Assembly: GCF_022347545.1 (NCBI RefSeq)
Contig: NZ_JAKREW010000024.1
Location: 1 to 64,000 of the forward strand
Length of the DNA stretch: 64,000 bases
Direction: 5' to 3'
DNA from: Terribium retamae
Lineage (GTDB): Bacteria > Pseudomonadota > Alphaproteobacteria > Rhizobiales > Rhizobiaceae
Both the position numbers and the translations under genes were made by a program. Below the pieces are notes generated by a model. That model ran no database searches and was not told where the DNA came from. It worked only from the letters and a program-made list of their open reading frames with translations. Each line of letters begins with the position of its first letter. The stretch's first letter is position 1. This document shows positions 8,800 through 17,688 of the stretch, one piece after another.

Positions 8800-10314
8800 A
8801 TGGCTGACGAAACGAGCATCTTCCTGGGCGCCAGCCGCAAGCCGGACGACAGCTACCAGAAGCCTGAGAACCTTCTCCTGCGTTATGGCAACCGCCACGG
8901 CCTTGTCACTGGCGCCACCGGCACCGGCAAGACGGTAACACTGCAGATCATGGCGGAAAGCTTCTCGAATGCCGGCGTGCCCGTGTTCTGCGCCGACATC
9001 AAGGGCGACCTCTCCGGAATCGCAGCGGTGGGCGAGGGCAAGGATTTCCTGGTCAAGCGTGCAAAGGACGTGAAGCTCGATCCGTACGAATTCCAGGAAT
9101 TCCCGGTCATTTTCTGGGATCTGTTCGGCGAGCAGGGCCATCCTATCCGTGCCACGGTCTCTGAGATGGGTCCCCTGCTTCTGTCGCGGTTGATGAGCCT
9201 TACCGAAGCGCAGGAGGGCGTGATGAACATCGCCTTTCGTATCGCTGACGAAGAGGGCCTTCTGCTTCTCGATATGAAAGATCTGCAGGCACTGCTCGCC
9301 AACATCGCCGAGCGAGCCAGCGAGATCGCAGCGCGTTTCGGCAACGTCACCAAGCTTTCGGTCGGTGCCATCCAGCGTTCATTGCTCATCCTGGAACAGC
9401 AGGGCGGCGCAAATTTCTTCGGCGAACCGGCGCTGAGAATTGCCGATATCATGCGCACGACACGTGACGGGCGTGGCGCCATCAATGTTCTCGCCGCCGA
9501 CAAGCTGATGGCAAATCCGCGTCTTTACGCCACCTTCCTGCTCTGGCTGATGTCGGAACTGTTCGAGCAGCTTCCCGAAGTCGGCGATCCCGACAAGCCG
9601 AAGCTCGTCTTCTTCTTCGACGAGGCGCATCTTTTGTTCGACGACGCGCCAAAGGCTTTGGTCGACCGCGTCGAACAGGTCGTGAGGCTTATCCGTTCGA
9701 AGGGCGTTGGCGTCTATTTCGTCACGCAGAATCCGCTCGATGTGCCGGAGACGGTCCTCGCTCAGCTCGGCAACCGCGTTCAGCATGCGTTGCGTGCCTA
9801 CACTCCGCGCGAGCAGAAAGCGGTTAGGACTGCGGCCGAAACCTTCCGGCCGAATCCAGATTTTGACTGCGCGAAGGCAATTACCCAGCTTGGCACCGGC
9901 GAGGCACTGGTCTCGACTCTGGAAGAGAAGGGAGCGCCGTCCATGGTCCAGCGCACTCTGATCCGTCCACCATCCTCCAGACTGGGTCCGATCACCGCCG
10001 AAGAGCGCCGCAGGCTGATCGCTGAAAGTCCTGTTGCCGGCCAGTATGACGAAACGGTTGATCGGGAATCGGCCTTCGAGATACTGCAGAAGAAGGCGGC
10101 GGAAGCACAGGCTCCGCAGCAGGGTGGCTCAGGCTGGACGCTGCCGGATTTCGGAGGCGGAAGCCGCCAGCCTTCCGGCCAGCAACGCGCGCCACGCTCC
10201 TCGAACCGGCAGACCGTCACGGAAGCCGCCATCAAGTCGGTGGTGCGTTCGGTCGGGTCGTCGCTCGGCCGCGCTATCGTGCGCGGCATTCTGGGCAGCC
10301 TCTCGCGTCGGTAA
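8800..10314 (+). CDS. HerA-like ATPase, DUF853 family
   Basis: A 504-aa P-loop ATPase of the HerA/FtsK-like superfamily (DUF853; E. coli YjgR type). Walker A is GATGTGKT near residue 40 and Walker B is VFFFDEAH near residue 270. CADIKGDLSG and YFVTQNPLDVPE are typical of the family. The C-terminus is Gln/Ser-rich and then basic, ending in a Gly/Arg-rich helix. The ATG at 8800 gives MADETSIFLGASR; a longer frame upstream lies antisense to the mutase gene and is not real. The biological role of this stand-alone HerA-like protein is not established. No nuclease partner (NurA-like) is adjacent, so I do not call it a defence gene. Confidence 0.88.
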   Translation: MADETSIFLGASRKPDDSYQKPENLLLRYGNRHGLVTGATGTGKTVTLQIMAESFSNAGVPVFCADIKGDLSGIAAVGEGKDFLVKRAKDVKLDPYEFQEFPVIFWDLFGEQGHPIRATVSEMGPLLLSRLMSLTEAQEGVMNIAFRIADEEGLLLLDMKDLQALLANIAERASEIAARFGNVTKLSVGAIQRSLLILEQQGGANFFGEPALRIADIMRTTRDGRGAINVLAADKLMANPRLYATFLLWLMSELFEQLPEVGDPDKPKLVFFFDEAHLLFDDAPKALVDRVEQVVRLIRSKGVGVYFVTQNPLDVPETVLAQLGNRVQHALRAYTPREQKAVRTAAETFRPNPDFDCAKAITQLGTGEALVSTLEEKGAPSMVQRTLIRPPSSRLGPITAEERRRLIAESPVAGQYDETVDRESAFEILQKKAAEAQAPQQGGSGWTLPDFGGGSRQPSGQQRAPRSSNRQTVTEAAIKSVVRSVGSSLGRAIVRGILGSLSRR

Positions 10315-10365
10315 GGGGTGGGCGGCGCCTTAACGCCCATAGCGGGTCGAGCGGCCTGTCTTGAC

Positions 10366-10545
10366 CTATGTTCGGCGACTCGGGTCACGGTCCTGCCGCA
10401 GAAGATCGTTGGCTTCAACCCGTGCCAGTTCAAGCAGGTAAGCCAGGACGCTGTGGCCGTCCCGCGCGGCTGTTTCATTGTGGCGACTTAACAGCGCGCG
10501 TATGTCCTTTAGCGATTTGCGCTGGTTTTCCGTGAGCATCCGCAT
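10366..10545 (-). CDS. Small hypothetical protein, 59 aa
   Basis: ATG at 10545 with GGAGAGGAACGG directly upstream, stop TAG at 10366-10368. The product is a hydrophilic, mostly helical 59-residue peptide. It starts MRMLTENQRKSLKDIRALLS, then has SVLAYLLELARVEANDLL, and ends in a charged RQDRDPSRRT tail. There is no signal peptide or membrane segment. I do not recognise a family. The good ribosome binding site and clean codon use argue that it is real. Confidence 0.55.
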   Translation of the reverse strand: MRMLTENQRKSLKDIRALLSRHNETAARDGHSVLAYLLELARVEANDLLRQDRDPSRRT

Positions 10546-10724
10546 CCGTTCCTCTCCGGGATTGGCTCATATCCAATGCGCTGTTCATGGCAGGCGCATT
10601 CTTTTCCGGGCATACGGCAAATGACGTATTTCGACGCGATGACCGCAACCGGAGCGCGAAAATGGTTAGCCCTTTGTCAATCCCAGAGCTCGACCGCCGC
10701 TGGGGTTCGGCCCATCCAAATCAT

Positions 10725-10759
10725 TCAACAAAAAGGCCGCCGTCGGGGAGACGGCGGCC
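10725..10759 (-). terminator. Rho-independent terminator of the L,D-transpeptidase gene
   Basis: A perfect 10-bp GC stem (10735-10744 with 10750-10759) with loop GGGGA. On the minus strand it is followed by TTTTTGTTGA. It lies 33 bp past the stop codon of the minus-strand transpeptidase gene. Confidence 0.85.
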
Positions 10760-10792
10760 GGGTGCAGGCTTGCGATATGAGGCGTGCGCAAA

Positions 10793-11611
10793 CTAAAACC
10801 AGGAACGCCCGGCGGGGCCTAACAGGCGCGCCTCTGGCACACCTTCATCGATCGGAATGCCCTGGTCGGCCGGAGCCGGCGCAACCGGGCGGCCTGCGAT
10901 GTCGGTGACAACCACTTTGGCGCCGTTTTTCACGCGGTCGTAGAGGTCGATCACATCCTGGTTCATCAGGCGTACGCAGCCCGAGGAAACAGACTTGCCG
11001 ATGGAACTCCACTCCGGCGAACCGTGCAGGCGGTAGAGCGTGTCTTCACCGTTCTGGAAGAGATACAGCGCACGGGCACCAAGCGGGTTCTTCAGGCCGG
11101 GCGGCATGCCGCCATTGTCGGCACTGAATTTTCTGAGCTCCGGCTGGCGCTGGATCATTTCCTCCGGCGGCGTCCATTTCGGCCATTTGCGCTTCCATTG
11201 CATGACGGCCTCGCCCGACCAGGCGAAACCCGCGCGACCAAGGCCAACGCCATATCGAAGCGCGCGGCCACCGGGCAGCACGAAGTAGAGGAAGTGCGTC
11301 GAGGTTTCGACAACGACGGTGCCGGGCTTCTCGCCGGTCGGATCGGGGACCACCTGGCGCAGAAACTGCTGGTCGATCTTGCTGTAGGGAATGCCTGGAA
11401 TCTCGTAATTCTCGTCCACAACTGGCCCGTACATGATCGCATATTCCGGCAGAACCGGATCCGGCGGGGGAGGCGGCGCGACCGGTGTGACAGGCGGCGG
11501 CTCCCGAGAAACGGTGGTGCAGGCAGCGAGCGCCATCGACGCGGCGCCGACCAAAGCGGTGTTCAGGAACCCGCGACGGGTCATCGAGAGGGCGGGTGGC
11601 GTCTTGATCAT
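10793..11611 (-). CDS. L,D-transpeptidase (YkuD family), Tat/lipoprotein type
   Basis: A 272-aa envelope enzyme. Residues 1-31 carry a twin-arginine signal (TRRGFLN) and a lipobox ALAAC (Cys31), then a Pro-rich linker. The catalytic YkuD domain has the family core from HGSPEWSSIG to SSGCVRLMNQD, with the active-site cysteine in SGCVR. Such enzymes make 3-3 cross-links in peptidoglycan or attach lipoproteins to it. The ATG at 11611 is preferred over 11857 because it puts the signal peptide at the N-terminus. The 82 residues upstream have no recognisable character. It is monocistronic, with a clear terminator downstream. Confidence 0.88.
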   Translation of the reverse strand: MIKTPPALSMTRRGFLNTALVGAASMALAACTTVSREPPPVTPVAPPPPPDPVLPEYAIMYGPVVDENYEIPGIPYSKIDQQFLRQVVPDPTGEKPGTVVVETSTHFLYFVLPGGRALRYGVGLGRAGFAWSGEAVMQWKRKWPKWTPPEEMIQRQPELRKFSADNGGMPPGLKNPLGARALYLFQNGEDTLYRLHGSPEWSSIGKSVSSGCVRLMNQDVIDLYDRVKNGAKVVVTDIAGRPVAPAPADQGIPIDEGVPEARLLGPAGRSWF

Positions 11612-12014
11612 GATGGCCTTGGAGTAGTTCGATATGTCGAAGAAAGCATGAACGGGCCAAAGCTCGCATGGTTGCTTCCTTTTATAGTTGGCGCGATAGG
11701 CGTTTCTAAATCGGGCGGCAAGGTGGACAAAAAGCGGCGAGGCGATGACGGACGGACAACTGTTGCCGATAGGCAACGCAATTTTCGGTGCTCTTGCGGC
11801 TGAGGGAAGCGAATTCGTTTTGGTTTTGAGGGCGCCCCGGCTTGCGTAGGCGGACATCCGCTGTCCCTAGAGGTTGCCCAATCACATCTACGTGACGGCG
11901 TGGACCAAAGGAGGAAGATCCCCGCTGTGCTGGCCTTACCAAATTCGACCCGATGCCGGTTGACTGTGTTGTTGCCGCGCGCCCAATCTCCCGGCATTGC
12001 GGCAAGGATGGGAT
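11612..12014. other. Divergent intergenic region, transpeptidase/aminotransferase
   Basis: A 403-bp region. It should contain both promoters. I see the ribosome binding site of the aminotransferase (AAGGA at 12004-12008) but no convincing operator, RNA gene or small ORF. Confidence 0.5.
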
Positions 12015-12899
12015 ATGACGATGACTTTGGCAGCAGCGGCGCTTTCAACCACATGGACCTTCGTCGATGGCGACTGGCATGAGGGCAACGTGGCGCTGGT
12101 CGGTCCGCGCAGTCATGTGTTCTGGTTGGCGTCCAGCGTGTTCGACGGCGCGCGTTGGTTCGAGGGCGTTGCGCCGGATCTCGACCGCCACGCTGCCCGG
12201 GTCAACGCATCGGCTATTTCGTTAGGCCTGAAGCCAACGAAAACGCCCGAAGAAATCATCGGCCTCACTTGGGACGGGTTGAAGAAGTTCGACGGCAAGA
12301 CCGCCGTCTACATTAGGCCGATGTATTGGGCCGAGCACGGGGGTTACATGGGCGTGCCGGCTGATCCGGAATCGACGCGCTTCTGCTTGTGCCTCTATGA
12401 AGCGCCGATGCTGCCACCGGCCGGATTTTCCATCGGCGTGTCGTCGTTCCGGCGCCCGTCGCTGGAGACCATGCCGACAGATGCCAAGGCCGGCTGCCTC
12501 TACCCCAACAATGGCCGTTCCATTCTGGAAGCCAAGGCGCGCGGCTTCGACAACGCACTGGTGCTGGATATGCTCGGCAACGTCGCCGAGACAGGCTCGT
12601 CCAACATCTTCATGGTCAAGGACAGCCACGTCTTCACGCCGGTGGCCAACGGCACCTTCCTTTCGGGCATCACTCGGGCGCGCACCATCAAGTTGCTTGC
12701 CGACTATGGCTTCCGCACCACCGAGAAGACGCTGACGGTGAAGGATTTCCGCGAGGCAGACGAGATTTTCTCGACCGGAAATCACTCGAAAGTGGTTCCG
12801 ATAACGCGCTTCGAGGACCGTGATCTGCAGCCCGGCCCGGTCGCCAAGAAGGCGCGCGCGCTGTATTGGGACTGGGCCCATTCAACACCGGTGAATTGA
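12015..12899 (+). CDS. Branched-chain amino acid aminotransferase (class IV)
   Basis: A 294-aa PLP-dependent class IV transaminase that exchanges the amino group between leucine, isoleucine or valine and 2-oxoglutarate. The PLP lysine is Lys158 in DAKAGCLYPNNGRSI. VAETGSSNIFMVKD and TFLSGITRARTIKLL match the cofactor phosphate-binding loops. The start ATG at 12015 has AAGGA six bases upstream; the longer frame begins with a TTG and no site. The length suits IlvE-type enzymes, but D-amino acid aminotransferase or aminodeoxychorismate lyase-like activity cannot be excluded. Rhizobia often carry more than one such gene, so I do not assign ilvE. No operon partner is present. Confidence 0.85.
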   Translation: MTMTLAAAALSTTWTFVDGDWHEGNVALVGPRSHVFWLASSVFDGARWFEGVAPDLDRHAARVNASAISLGLKPTKTPEEIIGLTWDGLKKFDGKTAVYIRPMYWAEHGGYMGVPADPESTRFCLCLYEAPMLPPAGFSIGVSSFRRPSLETMPTDAKAGCLYPNNGRSILEAKARGFDNALVLDMLGNVAETGSSNIFMVKDSHVFTPVANGTFLSGITRARTIKLLADYGFRTTEKTLTVKDFREADEIFSTGNHSKVVPITRFEDRDLQPGPVAKKARALYWDWAHSTPVN

Positions 12900-12960
12900 G
12901 AGCCTGAAGTGCACTGCGATCTGTCAGATTCGCTCGTTACGCATCAGGCCTTCGATTTTG

Positions 12961-13007
12961 CGCATGTCCTTATCGCAAAACCGCTACACACTTTGGCGCG
13001 ACATGCT
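12961..13007. repeat. Rhizobial intergenic palindromic repeat, copy 1
   Basis: GCATGTC at 12962-12968 and GACATGC at 13000-13006 are 7-bp terminal inverted repeats around CGCAAAACCGCTACACACTTTG. The inner segment matches, at 20 of 21 positions, the reverse strand of 28738-28759. It lies between an aminotransferase gene and sodB. It resembles the dispersed intergenic palindromes that I recall as common in Mesorhizobium-type genomes. Confidence 0.65.
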
Positions 13008-13113
13008 TTAGAAGATGGCCGGCGCTCCGGTTTTTCGGAGTTGTCGCTGCCCGATCCAACCCTATCTTAGTTCGGTATCGACACTGATTTTTTTGCCACA
13101 AGGGAGCTTATCC

Positions 13114-13713
13114 ATGGCCTTCGAATTGCCCGCCCTGCCTTACGATTATGAGGCGCTTCAGCCCTTCATGTCGAAAGAGACGCTGGAATATCACCACGAC
13201 AAGCACCACAAGGCCTATGTCGACAACGGCAACAAGCTGGCAGCCGAAGCCGGTCTGGACAATCTGTCTCTCGAGGAAGTGGTGAAGCAGTCGTTCGGCA
13301 AGAATGCCGGTCTCTTCAACAACGCGGCCCAGCACTACAACCACGTCCACTTCTGGAAATGGATGAAGAAGGGCGGCGGCGGCAACAAACTGCCCGGCGC
13401 GCTCCAGGCCGCTGTCGACAGCGATCTTGGCGGCTACGACAAGTTCAAGGCCGACTTCATTGCCGCCGGTACCACGCAGTTCGGCTCGGGCTGGGCCTGG
13501 GTTTCGGTCAAGAATGGCAAGCTTGAGATCTCCAAGACCCCGAACGGCGAGAACCCGCTGGTGCACGGCGCGACCCCGATCCTCGGCGTCGACGTATGGG
13601 AGCATTCCTATTACATCGACTACCGCAATGCCCGCCCGAAATATCTCGAGGCCTTCGTCGACAGCCTGATCAACTGGGATTACGTGCTGGAACTCTACGA
13701 AAAGGCAAAGTGA
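13114..13713 (+). CDS. sodB: Superoxide dismutase, Fe type
   Basis: A 199-aa cytoplasmic superoxide dismutase of the Fe/Mn family. Ligands visible are His27 (YHHDKHH), His77 (NNAAQHYNH), and the Asp/His of DVWEHSYYIDYRN. Gln73, in the position of E. coli SodB Gln69, points to the Fe type; Mn enzymes usually place Gly there and Gln later. Some rhizobial enzymes of this group use either metal, so specificity is inferred. The ATG at 13114 follows AAGGGAG; the upstream extension from 13015 is not conserved-looking. It is monocistronic with its own terminator. Confidence 0.92.
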   Translation: MAFELPALPYDYEALQPFMSKETLEYHHDKHHKAYVDNGNKLAAEAGLDNLSLEEVVKQSFGKNAGLFNNAAQHYNHVHFWKWMKKGGGGNKLPGALQAAVDSDLGGYDKFKADFIAAGTTQFGSGWAWVSVKNGKLEISKTPNGENPLVHGATPILGVDVWEHSYYIDYRNARPKYLEAFVDSLINWDYVLELYEKAK

Positions 13714-13735
13714 GTTTTCGCTCTTCGGAAAATGA

Positions 13736-13765
13736 GGGCTCCGCATCGGCGCGGAGCCCTTTTTT
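13736..13765 (+). terminator. Rho-independent terminator of sodB
   Basis: GGGCTCCGC at 13736-13744 pairs perfectly with GCGGAGCCC at 13751-13759 around a 6-base loop. Six T follow. It lies 23 bp after the sodB stop and faces the convergent metallo-hydrolase gene. Confidence 0.9.
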
Positions 13766-13782
13766 GTTGCGGCCAGACAATT

Positions 13783-14754
13783 CTAGAGCGAAGGCCAGTG
13801 CGCAGGAATGTAGCCGAAGGCATCGCCTTCGCGCGAAACATGGCCGAAGCCGGGGAAGGGCAGGTGGCTGCCGGCAATGAGCATCTTATCGGCAGCGGCC
13901 ATGTCGAGCACTTTCTTCCGCGTCTCGATCGCCTGTTTCTGATCGACATCGAAGGCGATCGCCCATTCCGGCTTGGCGAACTGCAGCGCCGCCGAATGAA
14001 TGACGTCGGTGATGATGAGCAGGTTGGCGTCGCCCGAGCTTATCCGCAAAAGAACATGCCCAGGGGTGTGGCCGGGCGCGGGAACGGCTGTAATGCCCGG
14101 TGCGATCTCGGCCTCGCCCTCGATCTGCCGGATCTTGCCCTTGTAGGGCGCGACATCGGCGCGGGCCGCCTCGAAGAAGGGATGCACCTCCTTCGGCGCT
14201 CTCGACATGATGCCGTCATCGGTCCAGAACGCCAGTTCCGGCTTTGAAAGAACGATCTCCGCATTGGGAAACGCGGCATTGTTTGCGCCCGCCAACAGCC
14301 CATTGGCGTGGTCGCCGTGAAGGTGTGTGATTATGACGGTCTCGATCGCATCGGGTTTGACGCCCGCAGCGGCGAGGCCTTCCGGCACATGGCCGAGCGA
14401 CGGGCCCATCACAGAGGCCGCGCCGGTATCGATGAGAATGGTCTGTTCTCCCTTCTTCAGCAGGAAAGCATTGACGGAGGTGGGCACGATCTTCGGCGGC
14501 AAGAAGGCTTTCGTCAGCATGGCCTCCGCAACAGCGGGATCGGCCGCGGGGAAAAGCTCGAGGCCGAGCGGGGTATAGCCGTCGCTGAGCGCGGTAATTT
14601 CAAATTCTCCAAGCTGGAAGCGATGCGCTGCCGGCAAGGGTTGGGCTACGGGTTCCGCTATCGCTGGAACAACGCGGAAGGGGGATGCATCGGAAAGAAA
14701 CAAGGCGCCAGCGCCAAGAGCACCGAGGCCGAAGGTTCGACGATTGATGTTCAT
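13783..14754 (-). CDS. Tat-exported MBL-fold metallo-hydrolase
   Basis: A 323-aa protein. The N-terminus NRRTFGLGALGAGALFL is a twin-arginine signal. The metallo-beta-lactamase fold shows the zinc motif THLHGDHANG, then VPAPGHTPGH and LIITDVIHSAAL for the other metal ligands, and a closing AGSHLPFPGFGH. This layout is like quorum-quenching lactonases and alkylsulfatase-like periplasmic hydrolases, but the substrate is not determinable. The ATG at 14754 has GGAGGCG upstream. The gene is convergent with sodB and divergent from the cytochrome pair. Confidence 0.85.
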   Translation of the reverse strand: MNINRRTFGLGALGAGALFLSDASPFRVVPAIAEPVAQPLPAAHRFQLGEFEITALSDGYTPLGLELFPAADPAVAEAMLTKAFLPPKIVPTSVNAFLLKKGEQTILIDTGAASVMGPSLGHVPEGLAAAGVKPDAIETVIITHLHGDHANGLLAGANNAAFPNAEIVLSKPELAFWTDDGIMSRAPKEVHPFFEAARADVAPYKGKIRQIEGEAEIAPGITAVPAPGHTPGHVLLRISSGDANLLIITDVIHSAALQFAKPEWAIAFDVDQKQAIETRKKVLDMAAADKMLIAGSHLPFPGFGHVSREGDAFGYIPAHWPSL

Positions 14755-14972
14755 GATTCGCCTCCAGAAAGACCGTGTTGAGGGGAACGGAAGGCCGGTC
14801 GAACGAGCCTTCGGAGCGGGCTCGCTCTCAATTCCAACACCGACATCATAGGCGACGACGAGAATTCACAAAAGCGTGACCTAGGGGTGAAGACAAATGA
14901 CGGGAATTTCTGTTCCAATGTGGTCGTTAGCGGCTGGGGGTATCCCTTAGTTTGATCCATTCGGAGGTATTT

Positions 14973-15410
14973 ATGAGAAAGCTGATACTTGCCATCTCTG
15001 CCTTTGCGCTTGGTGCCGGCACGGCCCTTGCCGATCCCATCGCCGATCGCGAAGCTTCCATGAAGGAGCGGGGCAAGATCGTTGGCGGCCTTTCCAAGGT
15101 CGTCAAAGGTGAGGAGGCTTTCGATGCCGCCGCAGTTCTGGAGCAGTTGAAAGCGCTGGAAGCCAACGCCGATAAGTTCGACGTTGCGGCACTGTTCCCA
15201 GCAGGCAGCGACCAGGGCAAGACCGAGGCTTCACCCAAGATCTGGGAAGACATGGCCGGCTTCAAAGCGGCCGAGGACAAGTATCTGGCGGATGTGAAGG
15301 CTGCCGTCGCAGCCGCGCCCGCGAATGTCGACGCGCTGAAGGAGAGTTTCGGCAAGGTCGCGGCCAATTGCGGCGCTTGTCACAAGGTCTATCGCCTGAA
15401 GAAGAGCTGA
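14973..15410 (+). CDS. Cytochrome c'/c556-type monohaem cytochrome
   Basis: A 145-aa periplasmic cytochrome. It has a signal peptide (MRKLILAISAFALGAGTALA), four predicted helices and one haem-binding motif, CGACH, close to the C-terminus, as in cytochrome c' and c556 (PF01322-like). The start ATG at 14973 follows CGGAGGT. The next gene, a dihaem cytochrome, starts four bases after this stop, so the two should be co-transcribed and may pass electrons to each other. No dehydrogenase is next to them. Confidence 0.88.
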   Translation: MRKLILAISAFALGAGTALADPIADREASMKERGKIVGGLSKVVKGEEAFDAAAVLEQLKALEANADKFDVAALFPAGSDQGKTEASPKIWEDMAGFKAAEDKYLADVKAAVAAAPANVDALKESFGKVAANCGACHKVYRLKKS

Positions 15411-15414
15411 TCCG

Positions 15415-16356
15415 ATGCTGGGAAAGATAGCCGGCGCCGTCGTGGCGCTGGCTGCGGTCGTGGCAGGCGTTGGCTGGTGGTTATCGGAACCGGTTCGGCT
15501 GACGGCCGGCGATGTGCTGGAGCTCCGCCCGGGCGATGCCACGCGCGGCAAACGCATCTTCTATGCTGGCGGCTGCACGTCCTGCCACGCCCGACCGAAA
15601 GCGGAAGGAGAAGCCAGGCTCGAACTTGCCGGCGGGCTCGAACTGAAGACGGAATTCGGCACGTTCGTTGCCCCAAACATCTCTCAGGATAAGGCCGACG
15701 GCATAGGTGCCTGGTCGATGGAAGATTTTGCCAACGCGATGATGCGGGGTGTCTCTCCTGCCGGCGAGCATCTCTACCCCGCATTTCCCTACACTTCCTA
15801 CGCCCGCATGAAGCTGTCCGATGTTGCCGATCTCTATGCCTTCCTCAAGACGTTGCCGGCGGTTCCTGGTGAGGCCGCCGCGCCAACGCTCTCCTTTCCC
15901 TTCAACATCCGGCGCGGCATCGGTCTGTGGAAGCAGTTTTATTTGAATAGCAGCCCGGTGGTTGCGCTCGCCGCCGATGCTTCAGCTGACGTGCTGGCGG
16001 GTCGCTATCTGGTTGAAGGGCCCGGCCACTGCGGCGAATGCCATACCCCGCGTGACATGTTCGGCGGGACGAAGAAGGCAGAATGGCTTGCCGGCGCGAA
16101 AGCGGCCGAGGGTGGCGGCGTCGTACCGAACATCACCGGTGGGGAGGGAGGCATCGGCGACTGGTCTGCCGCCGACATTGCCAATTATCTCGAAACCGGC
16201 TTCACGCCGGAATTCGACTCGGCCGGTGGCGCCATGGCCGACGTGCAACAGAACATGGCGCAACTCACGCCTGAAGATCGCGCCGCGATCGCGGCGTATC
16301 TGAAGGCCATCCCTGAGCATAAGGATGGATACCAGGCGGCGAAACCGCAGAATTAG
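15415..16356 (+). CDS. Membrane-anchored dihaem cytochrome c
   Basis: A 313-aa protein with an uncleaved-looking N-terminal membrane segment (IAGAVVALAAVVAGVGWWL) followed by two cytochrome c domains. The first haem site is CTSCH near residue 56 and the second is CGECH near residue 206. Downstream methionines in both halves could be axial ligands. It is similar to the cytochrome subunits that take electrons from alcohol, aldehyde or sugar dehydrogenases. It is likely an electron shuttle toward the terminal oxidases together with the c556 protein upstream. Its dependence on the Ccm system also present in this window is a general property of c-type cytochromes. Confidence 0.87.
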   Translation: MLGKIAGAVVALAAVVAGVGWWLSEPVRLTAGDVLELRPGDATRGKRIFYAGGCTSCHARPKAEGEARLELAGGLELKTEFGTFVAPNISQDKADGIGAWSMEDFANAMMRGVSPAGEHLYPAFPYTSYARMKLSDVADLYAFLKTLPAVPGEAAAPTLSFPFNIRRGIGLWKQFYLNSSPVVALAADASADVLAGRYLVEGPGHCGECHTPRDMFGGTKKAEWLAGAKAAEGGGVVPNITGGEGGIGDWSAADIANYLETGFTPEFDSAGGAMADVQQNMAQLTPEDRAAIAAYLKAIPEHKDGYQAAKPQN

Positions 16357-16374
16357 AGGCTTTCGACGCTTCTG

Positions 16375-16403
16375 CTGCCCCGCCATGTGCGCCGGCGGGG
16401 CAG
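16375..16403. terminator. GC hairpin between convergent cytochrome and MFS genes
   Basis: CTGCCCCGCC at 16375-16384 pairs perfectly with GGCGGGGCAG at 16394-16403, with a 9-base loop. There is no T-run on either side, so it is at best a bidirectional or Rho-assisted terminator. Confidence 0.45.
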
Positions 16404-16414
16404 GATAAGGGGGG

Positions 16415-17629
16415 TTATCCGCGCGGCTGCAGCAGCGCCAGGGCCGTTGTTACCGCTGCGAGAATGGCGGTGAGGGTCAAAGGCGCCGAAGCGCCGTAGG
16501 TATCCACGATATAACCGCCGACAACCGCGCCGGTGGTAATGGCGACCTGGAAGGAGACGACCATCAGGCTGCCGGAGGCCTCCAGCGCGTCAGGCGCCGC
16601 GCGCGACAGATTGGTCGGCAACACGACCGGTGCCATGCCGAAGGCGAAGCCCCAGAGCGTGACGAAACCGAAGGCAACGCCGATATGCGCACCCCATACC
16701 ACCAGCGCGAGCGCGGCGAGCCCCATCAGGATCGAGGTGGTAACCAGAGCCATGCGGATATTAGCGTCCGCCATGCGCCCGCCGGCAACGTTGCCGACCA
16801 CGGCGGCAATGCCAAATCCGAGCAGCGCAAGCGCGATCGGTCCCGTGCCGAGCAGTGTCACCTTCTCGAGGAACGGGCGCACATAGACCGAACCCGCGAA
16901 GTGCCCGGTCATCAGCACGAGGATGGCCAGCATGCCGAACTGGATGCGGCGCCGACGCGTCAGCCGAAGCACGTCGGTCAGGCTGTTGCTCGCGGCCGCC
17001 GGAAGGGTCGGCAGGCTGATGAACTGCAGCAGCATGGCGAGCGCGGCGAGCCCCGCCGTCATCGCCATGGCGACACGCCAGCCCAGCCAGTCGCTGATCA
17101 GCGCACCAAGCGACGGGGCCGCGATGGTGGCCAGCGAGACGCCGAGCGTGACGATGGCCATACCCCGGCCGGTCGCATTGGCGCCAACCAGCCGCGCCAC
17201 GACAGCGACCGACAACGCCCAGAAGGCGCTGAGCGAGATGCCCAGCCCGGCGCGACCCAGCAGCAGCAGCCAGAAGTCCGTTGCCAGTGCCGAAAGAATG
17301 TTGGAGCCGATCGCCAGCGCGCTGAGGACGATCAGCACCGTCTTGCGGTTCAATTTGCCGATGAGAACGTTGCTCAGCAGCGCCGCCACGGCGCCGACCG
17401 AGGCGGTGGCGGTGACGACCTGCCCAGCCGTTCCCTCGCTGATGCCCAGGTCGCGCGCCATTGGTGTCAAAAGGCCCGCCGGCAGGAATTCAGCCGACAC
17501 CAGCGCGAAGCTGGTGGCGGCCATCGACAGAACGGCAAGCCAGGTCGCGGCGCTCCAGGACGTTTCTTCCGACGCGCCCGATTCAATATCTATCGCGGCG
17601 CGATCAAGCGATAGGGTTGTGTCCGTCAT
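16415..17629 (-). CDS. MFS efflux transporter (AraJ/SotB-like)
   Basis: A 404-aa major facilitator with 12 membrane segments. The N-terminal half contains SAEFLPAGLLTPMARDLGISEGTAGQ (here split at TM1/TM2), which is characteristic of the sugar/drug proton antiporter group with AraJ, SotB and YdhP. It is predicted to export sugars or small toxic compounds. The ATG at 17629 has GGAGA upstream. The gene lies 59 bp downstream of an AraC-family regulator on the same strand, which probably controls it. Confidence 0.83.
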   Translation of the reverse strand: MTDTTLSLDRAAIDIESGASEETSWSAATWLAVLSMAATSFALVSAEFLPAGLLTPMARDLGISEGTAGQVVTATASVGAVAALLSNVLIGKLNRKTVLIVLSALAIGSNILSALATDFWLLLLGRAGLGISLSAFWALSVAVVARLVGANATGRGMAIVTLGVSLATIAAPSLGALISDWLGWRVAMAMTAGLAALAMLLQFISLPTLPAAASNSLTDVLRLTRRRRIQFGMLAILVLMTGHFAGSVYVRPFLEKVTLLGTGPIALALLGFGIAAVVGNVAGGRMADANIRMALVTTSILMGLAALALVVWGAHIGVAFGFVTLWGFAFGMAPVVLPTNLSRAAPDALEASGSLMVVSFQVAITTGAVVGGYIVDTYGASAPLTLTAILAAVTTALALLQPRG

Positions 17630-17688
17630 ATGAAGGTCTCCAAAGTTTGGAGCTCTTCATAACCAAGCTTTTTGGGATGATCTGTATC

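Noticed and set aside
8800..10545. HerA-based defence island
   Set aside because: The HerA-like protein is of the DUF853 housekeeping-like type, with no SIR2, NurA, DUF4297 or other effector gene nearby.
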